Below are positions 32,759 through 46,600 of a DNA stretch of 64,000 bases, piece after piece (position 1 is the stretch's first letter; each line of letters begins with the position of its first letter). Source of the DNA: Candidula unifasciata (Eukaryota; Mollusca; Gastropoda; Stylommatophora; Geomitridae). The notes beneath the pieces were generated by a model. It was given only the letters and a program-made list of their open reading frames with translations. It ran no database searches and was not told the DNA's origin. Location: NCBI GenBank assembly GCA_905116865.2, contig CAJHNH020002480.1, positions 618,001 to 682,000 of the forward strand, given 5' to 3'. Made by a program: the position numbers and the translations under genes.

Positions 32759-33249
32759 ACAGTTTTAGTCTAAGAGTCTGACTTTTTGTAGTGTTAACAA
32801 TTGTGTTACTTTTCCTTTGGTCAAAGACTATTACAATTTCTTAGGTCACAGTTTTGTTACATTTTTTAACTCTCTAAAAATCAATAGGTCACAATTTTGT
32901 TACATTTCACCTCAATCTCTGAGAAATAAACCTGAGAATATAGAGACAACTTTCAAAACCTGATGGGAAAAGAAGAAGGGGACGACTGATAAATACCTGG
33001 ACAGCCTGGCTACATTGCATAACTGAGTCGAGAACACTTTCCTGATCCAAGAATATGGTGACTGTGTGAGATTGTGAATTATGAACGCTCAAGATTATCA
33101 GTTTGGCACAAAAAGGTCATGGTGAAACAAACACAAAATTTCAAAATATATCTAGAAGAAAGTAGGACAATTCTAAGCACTGGGGTAGGCAAACAATCCA
33201 AGAAAAAAAATATCAGGAGATCCAAAACATAAATCTCATATAAGTAAAG

Positions 33250-33490
33250 TAAAAAGTAAAGGACCCTTTTCCACACCTTTAGGCGTATAGGGCTAGACCT
33301 ATATTTTATAAATCAATCGGCATAAGATGGGTGATATGGTCAGCATCACGCCAGATGTTTACTTCCCGGGACTGCACCCGGTACCCACTCAAGGCTGGGT
33401 CAACCTGGGAGTGAAGGTTATTTTTTAATAAAGTTCAGCTCCGCCAGGGAGCGAACCCACGACTTTCCGATCGACGGCCTGGGCGACTTC
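33250..33490 (-). mobile_element. tRNA-headed SINE S2, antisense
   Basis: aaaggacccttttccacacc, gtgatatggtcagcatcacg, acttcccgggactgcaccc, ggctgggtcaacctgggagt, and a partial head gagcgaacccacgactttcc. Confidence 0.82.
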
Positions 33491-34587
33491 CTAAATCTCA
33501 TATAAATCACACATACTGAGTTAGCAGTCTCCAACTACATGTATCAGTACGAAGGTAGAAACTTAATACTACATTCTGAATGATGTTGAAAAATACTTGA
33601 AACTACTGAATTCAGAACACATTCTGGCTAAATGAAAACAATACTGTGGAATAAAGTCAGTGTTTTGTCTGATTTCACTCAGGCAACCATTACATTTTCC
33701 ATTGATTGTCTTCTTCTTTGTTCACCGGCTGTAAGCTTCAGAAGTAAGTCCTGCATGCAGTTGTGGTCGCAGGTTGAGGATATGGGGTTAGGGCCAGTTC
33801 TACGTGTTTTGGGACCATTTAAAGTGCTCACATCGTGGAATATAGAACATGTGATATCGCCAGACGTTGACAACAACGAGTAAAAATACTAGGTGTTGGT
33901 GGCCGGTCACTAAGCATGACACACTCGCAATACAGGACAGACCCTACAACATGACAAGGGATGAATGGGAAGGGAAGTCAGATACTGTAAGGGATATAAT
34001 TTTGTCATAATTCTGACATTCAAAATCTTTGTAATTTAATTAATGAAACTGTTCAAAATGCATACAAGAATACCTTAGGTTTCAACCAATAGTTCTTATG
34101 CATCCGTGTAGTGACAGTTTTTAGGTGTACAGGCTTTCCCATGAACTAATAAAAATGCACCATCGGATAATTTTGTGTTCCTATTTTTTTCTGTTCTATT
34201 TTACAGGAAAGTGCGTCAAGATAACTATGCATTTCCTTGTTTCTTTTTGAACAGCGTAGTTAGCTACAGCCTGCCAATATAAATCTGTTTTAACAAGAGC
34301 AACTTTAAAAAAAAAAAATACAAATACAAAAGAAGGGAAGTTGTGTGTAGAAAATATCCTCAACAAAGTGCCCAATGAAACTGAACAAAAATTCACACAA
34401 AAGATTAATAATAAAGTTAGCACCCTGTAGTCAGAATTCTCATGCAAGTGGCTCACGTCTGGAACTTAGGTTAACACTAACACAGTCCTGCAGTTGTAGC
34501 AATGGTAATGGTAATGCAAGGCAAATCTGCCACACAAAATATACATTTATGTCATCTAACAGTGTAAAACTATTTCCCCACACTTGC
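33491..34587. other. 3' flank of the sorting nexin gene, mostly unannotated
   Basis: A short family A tail reversed lies near 33708-33760 (cttcttctttgttcaccggc). Downstream of the sorting nexin stop codon the first candidate polyadenylation word on the - strand is ATTAAA at 34040-34035. It is weak and unconfirmed. Confidence 0.4.
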
Positions 34588-34644
34588 TCATTCTTCTTTT
34601 GCTTGCAAGGCATTGATGCAGTTCTGAAGTAACTGGACTTGAGC
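34588..34644 (-). CDS. SNX6-like exon 14 (terminal)
   Basis: After ctttctttcag the peptide [18 protein letters not shown] ends in TGA. This closes the last BAR helix at the family's usual length. Confidence 0.93.
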   Translation of the reverse strand, partial: AQVQLLQNCINALQAKEE

Positions 34645-37600
34645 CTGAAAGAAAGAAATTATTCTTAAAGATAAATGTAATCATAAATAGCAGTTTAGCC
34701 ACTGAACATTCAGAAAGAAAAGATAACAATGAGTACAGCGCTGCTACTTTCTGTGGCCACAGTTACTTTTATTACTCATTTTTATTTTCTTCAACAGTGC
34801 CATTTCGTCTTCTAAAGATCCATCTTTCAATTTTAGAGCTCCGTATTTGAAGTCAAAGTCTTTCCTGAATGTAGAACACATACAGCACTGAATTAGCCGC
34901 ATCATCAGTTTATGTGTTATTTGTTTGGAGAAAAGATTTTCATTCATTTGTTTGACTTCTCAACAACCCTTCCTGTCCTGTTTTTTACATTTCCATTTCC
35001 TTTCCCACTTGGATTGATTTTTCTTGTATACTAATGTTTGTTTTCTGTGGTGTGGGATTACTTTTGTTGTATTTGTTGGTAAAGACACTGGTCGCAGTGT
35101 TCGGTTGTGTCTGTGCGTGTCTGTCCTGTCTTCATTGAGTTTCCTAGTCATATTCTGTGTTGTTGTGTTTTATTTAATTCTTTTTATCAGCCTCACAGCA
35201 TTTACTCCTATTTTACTGTTAACTGTGGGTCTAGGTTGCCACTTTTTTTTTAAATATCCAGAAACCTTTAGTTGTTGTTAACCCTTTGGCTTGGTACTAT
35301 GAATATTGCAACCCTTCAGCCTTGATTCCATGATAGATACCGTAAATCTGGGAGAAATGTGGCTTTTCTGCCTACCCCTGGGCGTGAACCCAGACCACAA
35401 GGAGTGTGTCACCTGGTCGCCATGAAGTTAGGTTTAAGCAACTACGCTAGCGAGCCAGGCTCTAGGCTGCCAAATGATGAGTTAACTGTGAAACTAGTGA
35501 CCCAGAGAATGACACATATTCTCACAAATACTATTTTATATTTAGGAGCAATAATACACTTTTAATTTGATAATACATTTTAAGTTTAACAATAAATTTT
35601 TAATTACAGCAACATACATCAAAAAAGAGGGTGTGCTTGCATAGATGTTTAATATTAAACTCCTTCTAACAATCCATGTGGTGTGGTGGTGGTAACCATT
35701 TCTATTCATGGCTCCTTGAATTGTTTCCTGTCAATAATTTCTTGACACATATATTCTTCTATGAGAATCATTATGCAGCAGCGGCTAGCATGCTTGCCTT
35801 GGGTCCAAAGGCTGTGAGTTCAAATCTGCATCAAGCCAGATATTTTTCTTTTAAAAAAAAATCAACTCAGCTCCCAGGCTGACCCAGCCTAAAATGGGTA
35901 CCAGCTAAAGTCCTGGGAAGTAAAGGTGGCTGTCATGATATTGAGCACATCACCCACAGAGAGCCAACTTATTTTTTTTAAATACACAGGTCTAGCACAC
36001 TCACACAATACTCCCCATGTGAGTTCTAGGAGTCCATTTGGGGGGGGGGGGGGAAAGAAGAATAGACCCACTGACCCTTTAATAAATGTCACAGGGACAA
36101 CTTGTTAAGGGTGTTTCCTTCCTCAGTCTTCCCATAAATAAGCCCATCTGTAAAAACAGTTGTGCACACAACACTCAAGTTCTGGATCAAGATCAAAGTT
36201 CAGAAGAGGATAAACCAGAAACTCCCACATATACAGCCTGTAAACACTGAGAAGAAGAAGAAGAAGATATGTCAAAAGAATGCAGCTTGTCCTTTTCTGA
36301 TGTAGGTAATCAGTTCTCTTTATGATTAACTTCTTTTCAGATATGATCATTACAGATCTGATCCTTGCAACCAGGCACCCTATGTTTTTATCTGCTCACG
36401 GTGCTCTCATCATTCTTCTATAAAACCAAATCTCAGACGCTCCCACACAAATTTCCTCTAATCACTGACTGTTTAGGATTCACTTCTTAAGCTACACTGA
36501 TAAAAGGGAGACAGAGGCATGTTTACATATTATACACTATCATCTGGTACAGATGTATGATTCACAAATAATGTGCACAAATCAATGATTTACAAATAAT
36601 GTCTACAGCTCAATGTATTTCTTCTTCTTCTTCTTCTGCGTTCGATATCAGTCATGCTAAACATTGAGTCCCGTCTGGGTCACAAATAGGATTGTGCGTT
36701 TAAGGTCGCCACCGGTCCCCCATAGCTTCTCTTGCAATGTGGCTCCTTTGGGCCAGATCCACAGTCTTTGCTGGGATAGGTAAGGGCAGTACTGCAGTAT
36801 GTGTTCAGGGGTTTGTCTTTCTGCTCCACAATCACAGGCAGCAGATTTGCTCAATGTATGATTCCCAAACAATGTGTATAACTAAATTTATGATTCCCAA
36901 ACATATGTGTAACACTCAATGTATGATTCACAAATAATGTGCACAACTCAATGTATGAGTCGCAAATAATGTGTAAAACTCAACATAAGATTCACAAATA
37001 ATGTGTAAAACTCAACATAAGACTCACAAATAATGTGTAAAACTCAACATAAGATTCACAAATAATGTGTAAAACTCAACATAAGACTCACAAATAATGT
37101 GTAAAACTCAACATAAGACTCACAAATAATGTGTAAAACTCAACATAAGATTCACAAATAATGTGTAAAACTCAACATAAGATTCACAAATAATGTGTAA
37201 AACTCAACATAAGACTCACAAATAATGTGTAAAACTCAACATAAGACTCACAAATAATGTGTAAAACTCAACATAAGACTCACAAATACTGTGTAAAACT
37301 CAACATAAGACTCACAAATAATGTGTAAAACTCAACATAAGACTCACAAATAATGTGTAAAACTCAACATAAGATTCACAAATAATGTGCATAATTCAAT
37401 GTACAGTTTAAAAGTATAGTGTACCACTCAATGTATGATTCACATGTACACACAACTCATGTATGATCTTACTTACTTTTGCATGCTTAGTTTCCAACTC
37501 CACAAGTTCTACTAAATGTTTCCTAAAGTATGCTATCCTTCGAGTCTTGAATTCCAGAATTTCTGTAAAAAAAAGAACATTGTAACATTCAAAAGCAGAC

Positions 37601-40600
37601 ATATAATGCACAGCACAATTGGTAAAAAAGTGTGAAATATTAACAAACAAGTGACAAACTACAAAGAGCTCATGCAGAAACACATTACAATACACATCAC
37701 CACCACAATAAAATCAGCACACAATGTACATACCTTTTTTCGCTACTTCGGAAATCTTTTCAAACTTTTTGCAGCTTTGTTCTTGTGCTTTCTCAGCCTG
37801 CAAAAAATAAACAGTGTAAATTATGAATGTCAAAAATAGTTCAGACTTGTCAGCTACATCCTAATTAACCTCTATGATAAATATAATTTCTTTTTCTTCT
37901 CTACTCAAAATGGTGGCTGGCATGCTGTGCTGTGGTTTATAGCTAAGGACTGACTTAAGACGATGATATCAGGAGCAAAAGCACACAGAACCAATACTGA
38001 ACTTTATAGCTAGACATATAATCAAATGGTTTGGCCATCTAACTAGATTGGCATCAGACAGGGCACCACAAAGAGCAATTCTATACAATTCTATATATAA
38101 GACACTGAAAAGTGATACAAAGTGAACAGAAGGGCCCGTTCCAGAGATCTTTTTCTGCCTTGATGCCGCGAAGCATTCTAGGAGTAGAGAAAAGAAGAAG
38201 CACAGCTGGTCTTTTCCTTGTAATGGCACCGGTGATACGTTTATGTTTCCTATGTATGGTAACTTATGGGACACTCTGTAGAATACTGAGCGAAGGAAAC
38301 TGAACACAGAAGAAGAGATAGAACCTGTGTTTCTAAATGTTACAGAAAGGTATCCTAATTGCTAATTTCACCTTCCACATGTGGGTTCTGGGGGTCCCAT
38401 TTTGGGGAAAACAAGAATAGACCCACTGCCTGCACTAAAGCATGTCGTAAGAGTCAACTAATTGGAAGCTTCCTTCGAAGTCAGAGTACAATCTGCCTGA
38501 GAGGCAACGAACCAACAATCTGCATGCAAATGAGTCAGACCTGTGAAACGGATGTACACGCAACACTCCGTTTCTGGAACAGGACTAGACCCCAGAAGTG
38601 GACGAACAACCAGAAGAAGAAGAAGAAGCTAATTTCACCCACTATTTTGAATTTTAACCAAGTGATGAATTATGCCAAGGACAGAAAAATGAACCACTGC
38701 TTACCAGTGCAACATCCTTGTTCTTGGTTCTTGCTTTCTCTAAGGCCTTGTTAGCATTTTCATAGTCTACGAGTGATCTCATTCTTCTGTACAGCAAGTC
38801 CTTGGCTGCCACGGAGTCCCTCATGTAGTACCTCAGTGTATCACTCAATTTCAAATCTTCATCTGTGGCAACTCTTCCCTCCAATTTCTGTGAATGTTGA
38901 AAAACCAGAAATGAATGGACCACAAAGTTTACTTCTGATGAATGCTGTATATCATCATAGATATGTTAGTCAGTCCAAAGAGTAAGCTGATGTTACACAA
39001 CTGTGCTAAATTATCACCAGTTCTATACAGCTAAAACACAGTCTGATCATTCAACATCCTTGTGTAATTGTGTGATGTAGTTACATTCTCTAAAACAAAT
39101 GATGAATAACCCAACATCCTTGTTTAATTGTGTCTAGTCTTGTCCACAATTGCCTCACAGTGTAGTGGGGAGTCGCAATTTTCTATCCTGGGTACCATTG
39201 TGTGATGTAGTTACATTCTCCATAATAAGTGATGAAATAATCCAATATCCTTGTGTAATTGTGTGATGTAGTTACATTCTCCATAATAAGTGATGAAATA
39301 ATCCAATATCCTTGGGTAATTGTGTGATATAGTTATATTCTCCATAATAAATGATAAAATAATATCCTTGTGTAGCTGAATGATATAGTTTTACTCTACA
39401 TAATAAGTGATGAAATAATCCAATATCCTTACGTAATTATGTGATGTAGTTACATTGTCCATAAGTGATGAAATAACCCAATATCCCTGTGTAATTGTGT
39501 TATGTAGTTACATTCTCCATAATAAGTGATGAAATAACCCAATATCCTTGCGTAATTGTGTGATGTAGTTACATTCTCCATAATAAGTGATGAAATAACC
39601 CAAAATCCTTGCGTAATTGTGTGATGTAGTTACATTCTCCATAATAAGTGATGAAATAACCCAATATCCTTGTGTAATTGTGTGATGTAGCTACACTCTT
39701 CATAATAAACAATGAAATTACTTCATTTTTTCAATGCTCCCAGCTGATAGATTTACTGTGCTTACTGGCAACTACTATTAAAATATTGTTTATCATGAAG
39801 GGAATAAATCAGGGCAAGAGCAATGTTCAATTTCGCACTTAAAATTCACAAATAACATACAATAAAAAAATTATAATACTTTTATATACGGTACTACCCT
39901 TTTTTAAATTCCATCATCAATGTCTTTACAACAAACATTGGCTGCAATGGATCCTCAACCTATCTGTCACTTGCTCTGGTTTCACACTATCTAAGACATT
40001 TTCACTTGTATCTTTTCTTAGCACTAGAAAATATTGTGACTACTGGAAAGATCACTGATAGAAGAGGCAGAGACAGACCAAGAGAAATGAAGGTGGATGG
40101 CTTAAGACAGTGGCATGGAGGAATATCACCAGTGGAACTGATCAAAAACACCAAACTCAGAGATCTGTGGAGATGCATGAACGCCTACTCCAGCTTGCAA
40201 GGCACTTGATGATGATGATGATCTTTTCCCATCTTTTGCCCGCCTGCCTTCAACCTTTCCTTCAGTGTGGTTTTTAATAAAAGAGCCATGCCCTTTATCT
40301 TGTTTGAAATATGTCCATAAAATACAATATGTTGCGTATAGGCACATTTCAAAGACTTCAACTTCCTAACTGCTAGTACCTTGTTCAGTTTTCTGTGCCA
40401 TTTAGCAGTGGTGAAAATTATAAAGCATATGTCACAACATGAGAACAAAATACTTACCCTAGCCTTTTCTAGAGCTTCAGCAACTCTGCTAAAAACTCTG
40501 AAAAATAAAACAATAAAATATTGACAACTAATGCGTAAATAAAAACAAAAACTAACAAATTAATGCAATGGTTTAAATGTTCAAATATAAGAGAAACAAC

Positions 40601-43600
40601 ATATTTGACATATCTGTTGGTATGCCAAACAAGGCGGTATGCACACTGACACCTCTTTTTAATAGGTCTCATTTTTTTTTTAGTGTTACGGTGAGATAAT
40701 TTATGGTGAGTACCAACAACTTTTGTAGATACACTTAGTGGTAAATACCGGCACCTTTTTATTCTGGAAAAAAAAAGCCCTAAGGAGGTCTGTTATATTA
40801 TATATTTTTATAGGCTTCCAATTGACTGTTATCCTTCTTCTTCACATTCACCGGCTGTAAACTCCAGCAGAAAGTTTTAGTTATTCATCCACTTCAGGAC
40901 TCTAGTCCTGTTCCAGAACCTGAGTGTTGCATGTAAATTCATTTCACAGGTCTGACTCCTATGCATGCAGACTGTTGGTTCCTTGTCTCTCAAGCAGATG
41001 TACTCCAACTTCAAAGGAAGATTCCAATAAGTAGACTCCCGCGAAATGCTTTTGGGCAGGCAATGGGTCTATTCTTGTTTCCCTCCACAATAGGCCCCAG
41101 TACCCACACGGGAAAGCATGTATAATAATTTTCAGTAAAACGCTAGCGTCAGAACGTCAGACTGCATAAGAAATCAAAACAACATTCATGGATTATTCTG
41201 ATTCTTAAAGCATTCAGACTCAGATGAAATCTGACTTAACACTTCAGGGAAAGAAACTATCATTACTGCCTTTAGTACAGCTGCTGATGTATACCTAGAG
41301 GCTCTTGATAAAGGGTGAGGAGATAAAACCATTTGCACAGGCAGTTGCCACAGTTTACAGACTTAACCCTGCTGCCCCGGTGACCTAGAATTTAAATGAA
41401 ACTGACCTGTAATTAGGAATAATTGAAAAAAAAACACACAAAAAACATTTCTATAAAAAAAAAAAAATTTTAATAGGCGACCAAAAGATTATTAAATTCC
41501 ATACAGAATACAAGAGTCATCATTTAACATGACAGCAGTAAAGAATTAACTAGGTCACATCTCTGTTTACCCTGTGACCCACTTGAAGGTTAACATTGTA
41601 GCCTATGGGAAAATTACATCATAATTTCTCTTAATATAGCCATTTGTTTCCTAGGAAAACCCCACTAAAACTTATTTGTAGTAAAAGTAGTAATTTGTGA
41701 CCCTTGTAAACATGTGCGTAGGCACACGTGATAGTGTTATTATCAAGGCGTCTCATGAATAGATAACTACAACCAAGTTGGAAAAGTGACTTTCTAGGGA
41801 TCTGGACCTAAATGGAAGTGTCAGTTTTGCGGCTTCTTATTTACTATACATGTATTCCCAATAACTACTTAGCATAAAATCGCTTAGTAAAACCAAACAG
41901 CCAAAACATTATGGAGCTGGTTCTGCCACATCTTGTAAATAATACAAAACTAACTATCTTTCTTCCCAATGAGTGATAACATTTTCAAAACATATATTCT
42001 ATAGTTTCCTTCAAGTATCCCAGCTTCAGGAAAGGAAACTTTAACGTTTTTGCCACATTTTCCCCGCTTTCCCAAGTTTTTAAAACACTGAAGACATTAA
42101 ATAAATTGCCATGCACTTGTCTGCCACACTTTCAAAGCTTACTATGATCACCATTAGGAGTTTTTAGACAGACACACATGGGCGATGTCTTACCTATCAA
42201 GTTCTGTGTTTTCAATGGTAGCTAACTGTACCAGGCCAGTTGAAATCTGAATATAAGAATCTGCAACACCTGAAAAAAATTAGTTAGTCATTGATGTAAG
42301 TAATTGGTCACGATAAGCTGGCTATACACATGCAAAATTATTACATAAGGTATTTCGCCAGCCCAGACATAAAAAAAGCTACGGGCCATATTGAATACAA
42401 CTGCTGAACAACGGCAGAAATTAAAAGGCACCCCATATAAGAAAAAAAAATGTGAGTGAAAATAAAATGGATCATAGTGCTACACCAAGCACTCCCCCCC
42501 CCCCCCCCCCCCCCCCCCCCAAAAAAAAACCTCACAGTGCTGCATCAAGTACCTAACTCAGTAACTTGGGTAGTGAAACATAGACTTCCGTCCAAATGTG
42601 GAAATTATCAGCAAAGCGCTGTCAGAATAAAAATAACTTTGAAAGCTGGAACATTCTGCCATACCTAGTTTTCCACACTGGGCCAAAAGTGTCTTTAGCA
42701 GTGATTCTCAAACTTCCTAATGCCTCGACCCTTTAATATAGTTTCACATGTCATGGCGACCTTTATTAATATCTGTAACAATTATTATTCAAGTATATCA
42801 ACCTTCTGCTCAAATAAAAAAATGTGACAGTCTGGAAAACAAGAGTGTCTGAGACAGGGATCAACAAAGAGAGACGTCTGTAGAGTGGTACAGACAACAT
42901 CCTGCTATCAAATGTCAAGACACCAGAAAAAGATGGTTTTGGAGGGATTTGACTGACCGCTCTGAATATGATGACAATACTCTTCTAACCTAGTTTTCAA
43001 TACAAGGGATGGGATCTCAGTGTATGGGTTCTAGGGTCCCTGTTTGAGTGGAAAAGATCAGACACACTGTCCAAGCTGTAAACCACAACATAAAACTTCG
43101 CAGCTATCAGGGAGGGAGGCGGCAGGTATGGTAATGTGCCGGGGGCAATAATGTCAATACTTGGCTCATTTTTCACTACAACATTGATTAAAATTAATTA
43201 ATTAGGTGAGCATAATGCAATCACATTAATAGGTGAGCATTAAAAAAAAAACCTAATGTCACTTACTTTTGTGCACTTTGGTCATCCTGTCAGCTTTTGC
43301 TGTAGCATCTTTTATTTTATTATGATACTCAACAAGGAACACCCTTTCTGATTCAAAGAATTCATCAACATCCTATAAAAACAGATGAACAAGCAGGCTA
43401 ATAATTAACAGAATAAATTTATGTAATATCTGTCACTAATAAATGAAAGTAACAAATATTAGCACTGAGAAAGAAATCAGACAATAATGTAGCAGGTTCT
43501 CTGCAAAACGTCGTTTTCATCACAGCCTGCCTGAGGAAAACTAGGTCTCGCACCAAATCTCCAGCATTATGCACTTTCCTTCCCAAGGTGTTACTTACAT

Positions 43601-46600
43601 CCTGCATCCATCTGCATGCTGGTCAGCCCCCCCCCCCCCCATAACCTTCCTGGCACTACACCTTCCGCTACTATTCTTTCCAATCTACTGCGGAACTTGA
43701 TATGACCAATGTATTTTCGTTTCTGAAAAAAGATGCTGCTTACTAACCAATCTTCCGTGATGTTCTAATCTTTTAGACTTTTAGTATTTCTTATCTTCTT
43801 GATCCATGGTGTTCTGAGAATCTTTCTATATTTTTATTATTATTTATATATTATTTTCTTCTTTAATGACTGAGAGATAGTTCACGCCCACATCTGTATG
43901 TTGCTAGAGGGAAGACACATGCCCTCAAAATCTGGCCTTCATTTCCTTTCTGGTGCTCATTCATAGGATTTGATGCCGTTTAATGTTATAAAGATTCAAT
44001 ACGGTAAATTTCTAAGGAAATTTAGTTTTAACAAAAAATCATTCTTAAGGTTTTCAGCACAAAACATGTTATGTGATCCTGCCTCTCATGTTAAGCATTA
44101 TGCATCTATGGCAACAATGATAAGTTATTCATGACAACAATAGGCTCTTAAGCAAATTTTACATGTGATCGTCAACTGACAATAAAGGACTAGAAAAATT
44201 TTTCCTTTTACCTTCTGGCCTGAAATAATAACTTCATCAGCTGACTTTGTTATGCTCTTGAAAAAGCCACCAAGTTTCTCCTTTTTGTTTTTTCCTCGAA
44301 CACTCAACTGAAAAGAAAAAAAAAAAAATTTTTCTTTCATATTCTTTTTTTAATATTTCTGTGTTGTGAGCTACAACTACTTTGACCGCTAAACTGAGGT
44401 TTACTTACCCATATTAGTCAAATCTGATTCCACCTACTCTGGTTCTTCCTTCAAAGCCTTACTGGCATAGATACTTATGTGCTGCATTTAAATGTTAACA
44501 GGTGATGGAATGTGCAACAACAATGCAGCCGCTGTGGAAAATCTTCAATGTGCTTTTGTTCTGGCACGACCTTATCTGCTTAATTTTGTTTCACTTCAAA
44601 TCAACGTGGAGTTGTAAATCCAAGAATGCTAAGAATGTTACCATCAATGTTGCAATGCAGCTGAGAGATTAAGAAAAGTTTTCTTCTTCTTCTTCAGCAT
44701 TCTGGGCCCTTAAAGTTCATTTCTGCAGATATCATCTGCCGCCATTTATCTCTTTTTTTTTTCTCATCCCAATTTAACGCTTAGATATCTGTTTTGTGAC
44801 AAAATGAGGTTTTACAAAGGTAGAAGTATCGGCCCCACGCTTCACCCTCCAACGTGGATGACCAGAGCGTCTTTCGTGGTTCTTTTCCTTTGACATCCTT
44901 AATCATACAAAAGACTGAACGCCGTGAGGCTTTCAATTTTGTGGAAAATGATTTTTCACTGAATAGACTGCATACCCTAGGTGTTCCTATTGGAATGGCG
45001 AGACAGGGAAACCATGAAGGAGCCACCCGTCGTTACATCAACCAGAACAGAATGGGAGTTGTTAGCCTACAAACACTTGGAGACACACTCAGGAGGAGAT
45101 CGGAGCACTTATGGTCATGTCCAATGTGCCATGAAGATGATCTCAAAAATGAACAATGACCTGTCTGGATTTTAATAAATGGGTTCCAGAAATGTTCACA
45201 TCAGCTGAGCGGATGTTGGCAAAAGTATATAGTTGTCAAAGACGTTTGAAAGGAAATGTTTTATATAAAAGACTGCATCATAACTAAAGGATTGCATCCC
45301 AACTAAAAGATTGCACTGTAACCACAGTAAACAAATTTCAGGAACTTTTTAAAGCCACGTTCCACAAAGTTTCACATTCGCATAGATAATTTTAAAATAC
45401 ACTTACATCACCAGCGTATTCAAGGAAGACTTCAAAGTTGACGTCATGCCTGAGCACTGAGTGTGAAGCAAGTCTTTGAAGAAAAACCTCATGCATGGCC
45501 ACAGTTTTCTTAAAGGTGGCAAGATACTCCCTATAATCAGCAATAATCAACAATTTAATGGTGGATTCTTATGATGTTAAGAAAATGAACATATCACAAA
45601 CAGTAGACATGCTCGTCAGAAAGGTTAGGGAAACTCTATTCTGGGGAAAAACAAAAAGACTCACTGGCAGTTGCCAGTATGTCATACAAAGTGAATAATT
45701 ATGGCCGTTTCCTTCAAAGTCGGAGTGCATCTGACTGAAAGACAAGGAACCAAAAATCTGCATACAAAAAAGACAGATATGTAAAATGGATATGCACACA
45801 AAACTCAAGTTCTGGAACAAGATTTAAAGTCTTGAAACTGACAAGCGGGCAGAACTTGTTTCTGGTGTTAACAGCCAGCGATAAAAAAGAGTGGACATGC
45901 CAATTTAAAACATAGCTATAACTCTAATGTCTTTGACATAAAAATACAGAGAATCCTACAACTGTGTCAAGCAGCAACAACAACATCAACAAAGAACATG
46001 GGCTACCAAAAGCTTATAACAGGCATCTTAAATTCTCTGAAGATCTTCACGATTCAAATAATCCATCACTCAGTAGGCCATCCAAAACAATGCATCCCAC
46101 ACATTTTCTTAAGCTGCAACCTTTTCTCAGTGACCATGAAGACAATCCTTCACACAAAGATAACATTTAATGCAGCAAGTTAGCATGAGCCAATCCCTTC
46201 ACACAAAGACGCCTTGCAACATTTAATGCAGCAAGTTAGCTTGACCTAATCTCATTCTTGGAATGTCCAACAGTTCTGAGAAATGTGCATGAGCAAACTA
46301 TTCACTTGCTGCATTAATTTGTCATTTGGTCGAAAATGTGGTCTTCATATATTTTACCCGATGAGAATCATTAAAAAGAACCACTTTTCCCCCTCAACAT
46401 TTTGTTAAAAAGAACTCTGCTGTTTTAATTTTCTGAAACTCTAAGCTAAAAAAAACTAGTGGAAGACAGAAGCAGCAGAAGAAATTTGATGTGAACTTAA
46501 GAGCATGTCTTAGAAGACTGTCTCGATTTAACTAGTCAGAGGGTGAAAAATGTGGCCCACAGGATAAAATCTGACTTCGAGGCACCAATGAAAACCTCAA

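Larger units (their letters stand above)
34645..37476 (-). other. SNX6-like intron 13
   Basis: It contains an orphan coding-looking block (34744-34873), an S2 SINE in sense orientation (35765-35990), a family A copy (36005-36265), an antisense LINE piece (36645-36875) and the 33-bp array (about 36880-37390). Confidence 0.8.
38888..40457 (-). other. SNX6-like intron 10
   Basis: It contains the ~61-bp array (39040-39715) and a LINE tail on the + strand (40030-40210). The remainder shows nothing recognised. Confidence 0.75.

Noticed and set aside
44125..44340. Sorting nexin fragment as a separate small gene starting at Met
   Set aside because: The upstream residues are intron sequence. The conserved part is exon 7, bounded by proper splice sites at 44212-44307.
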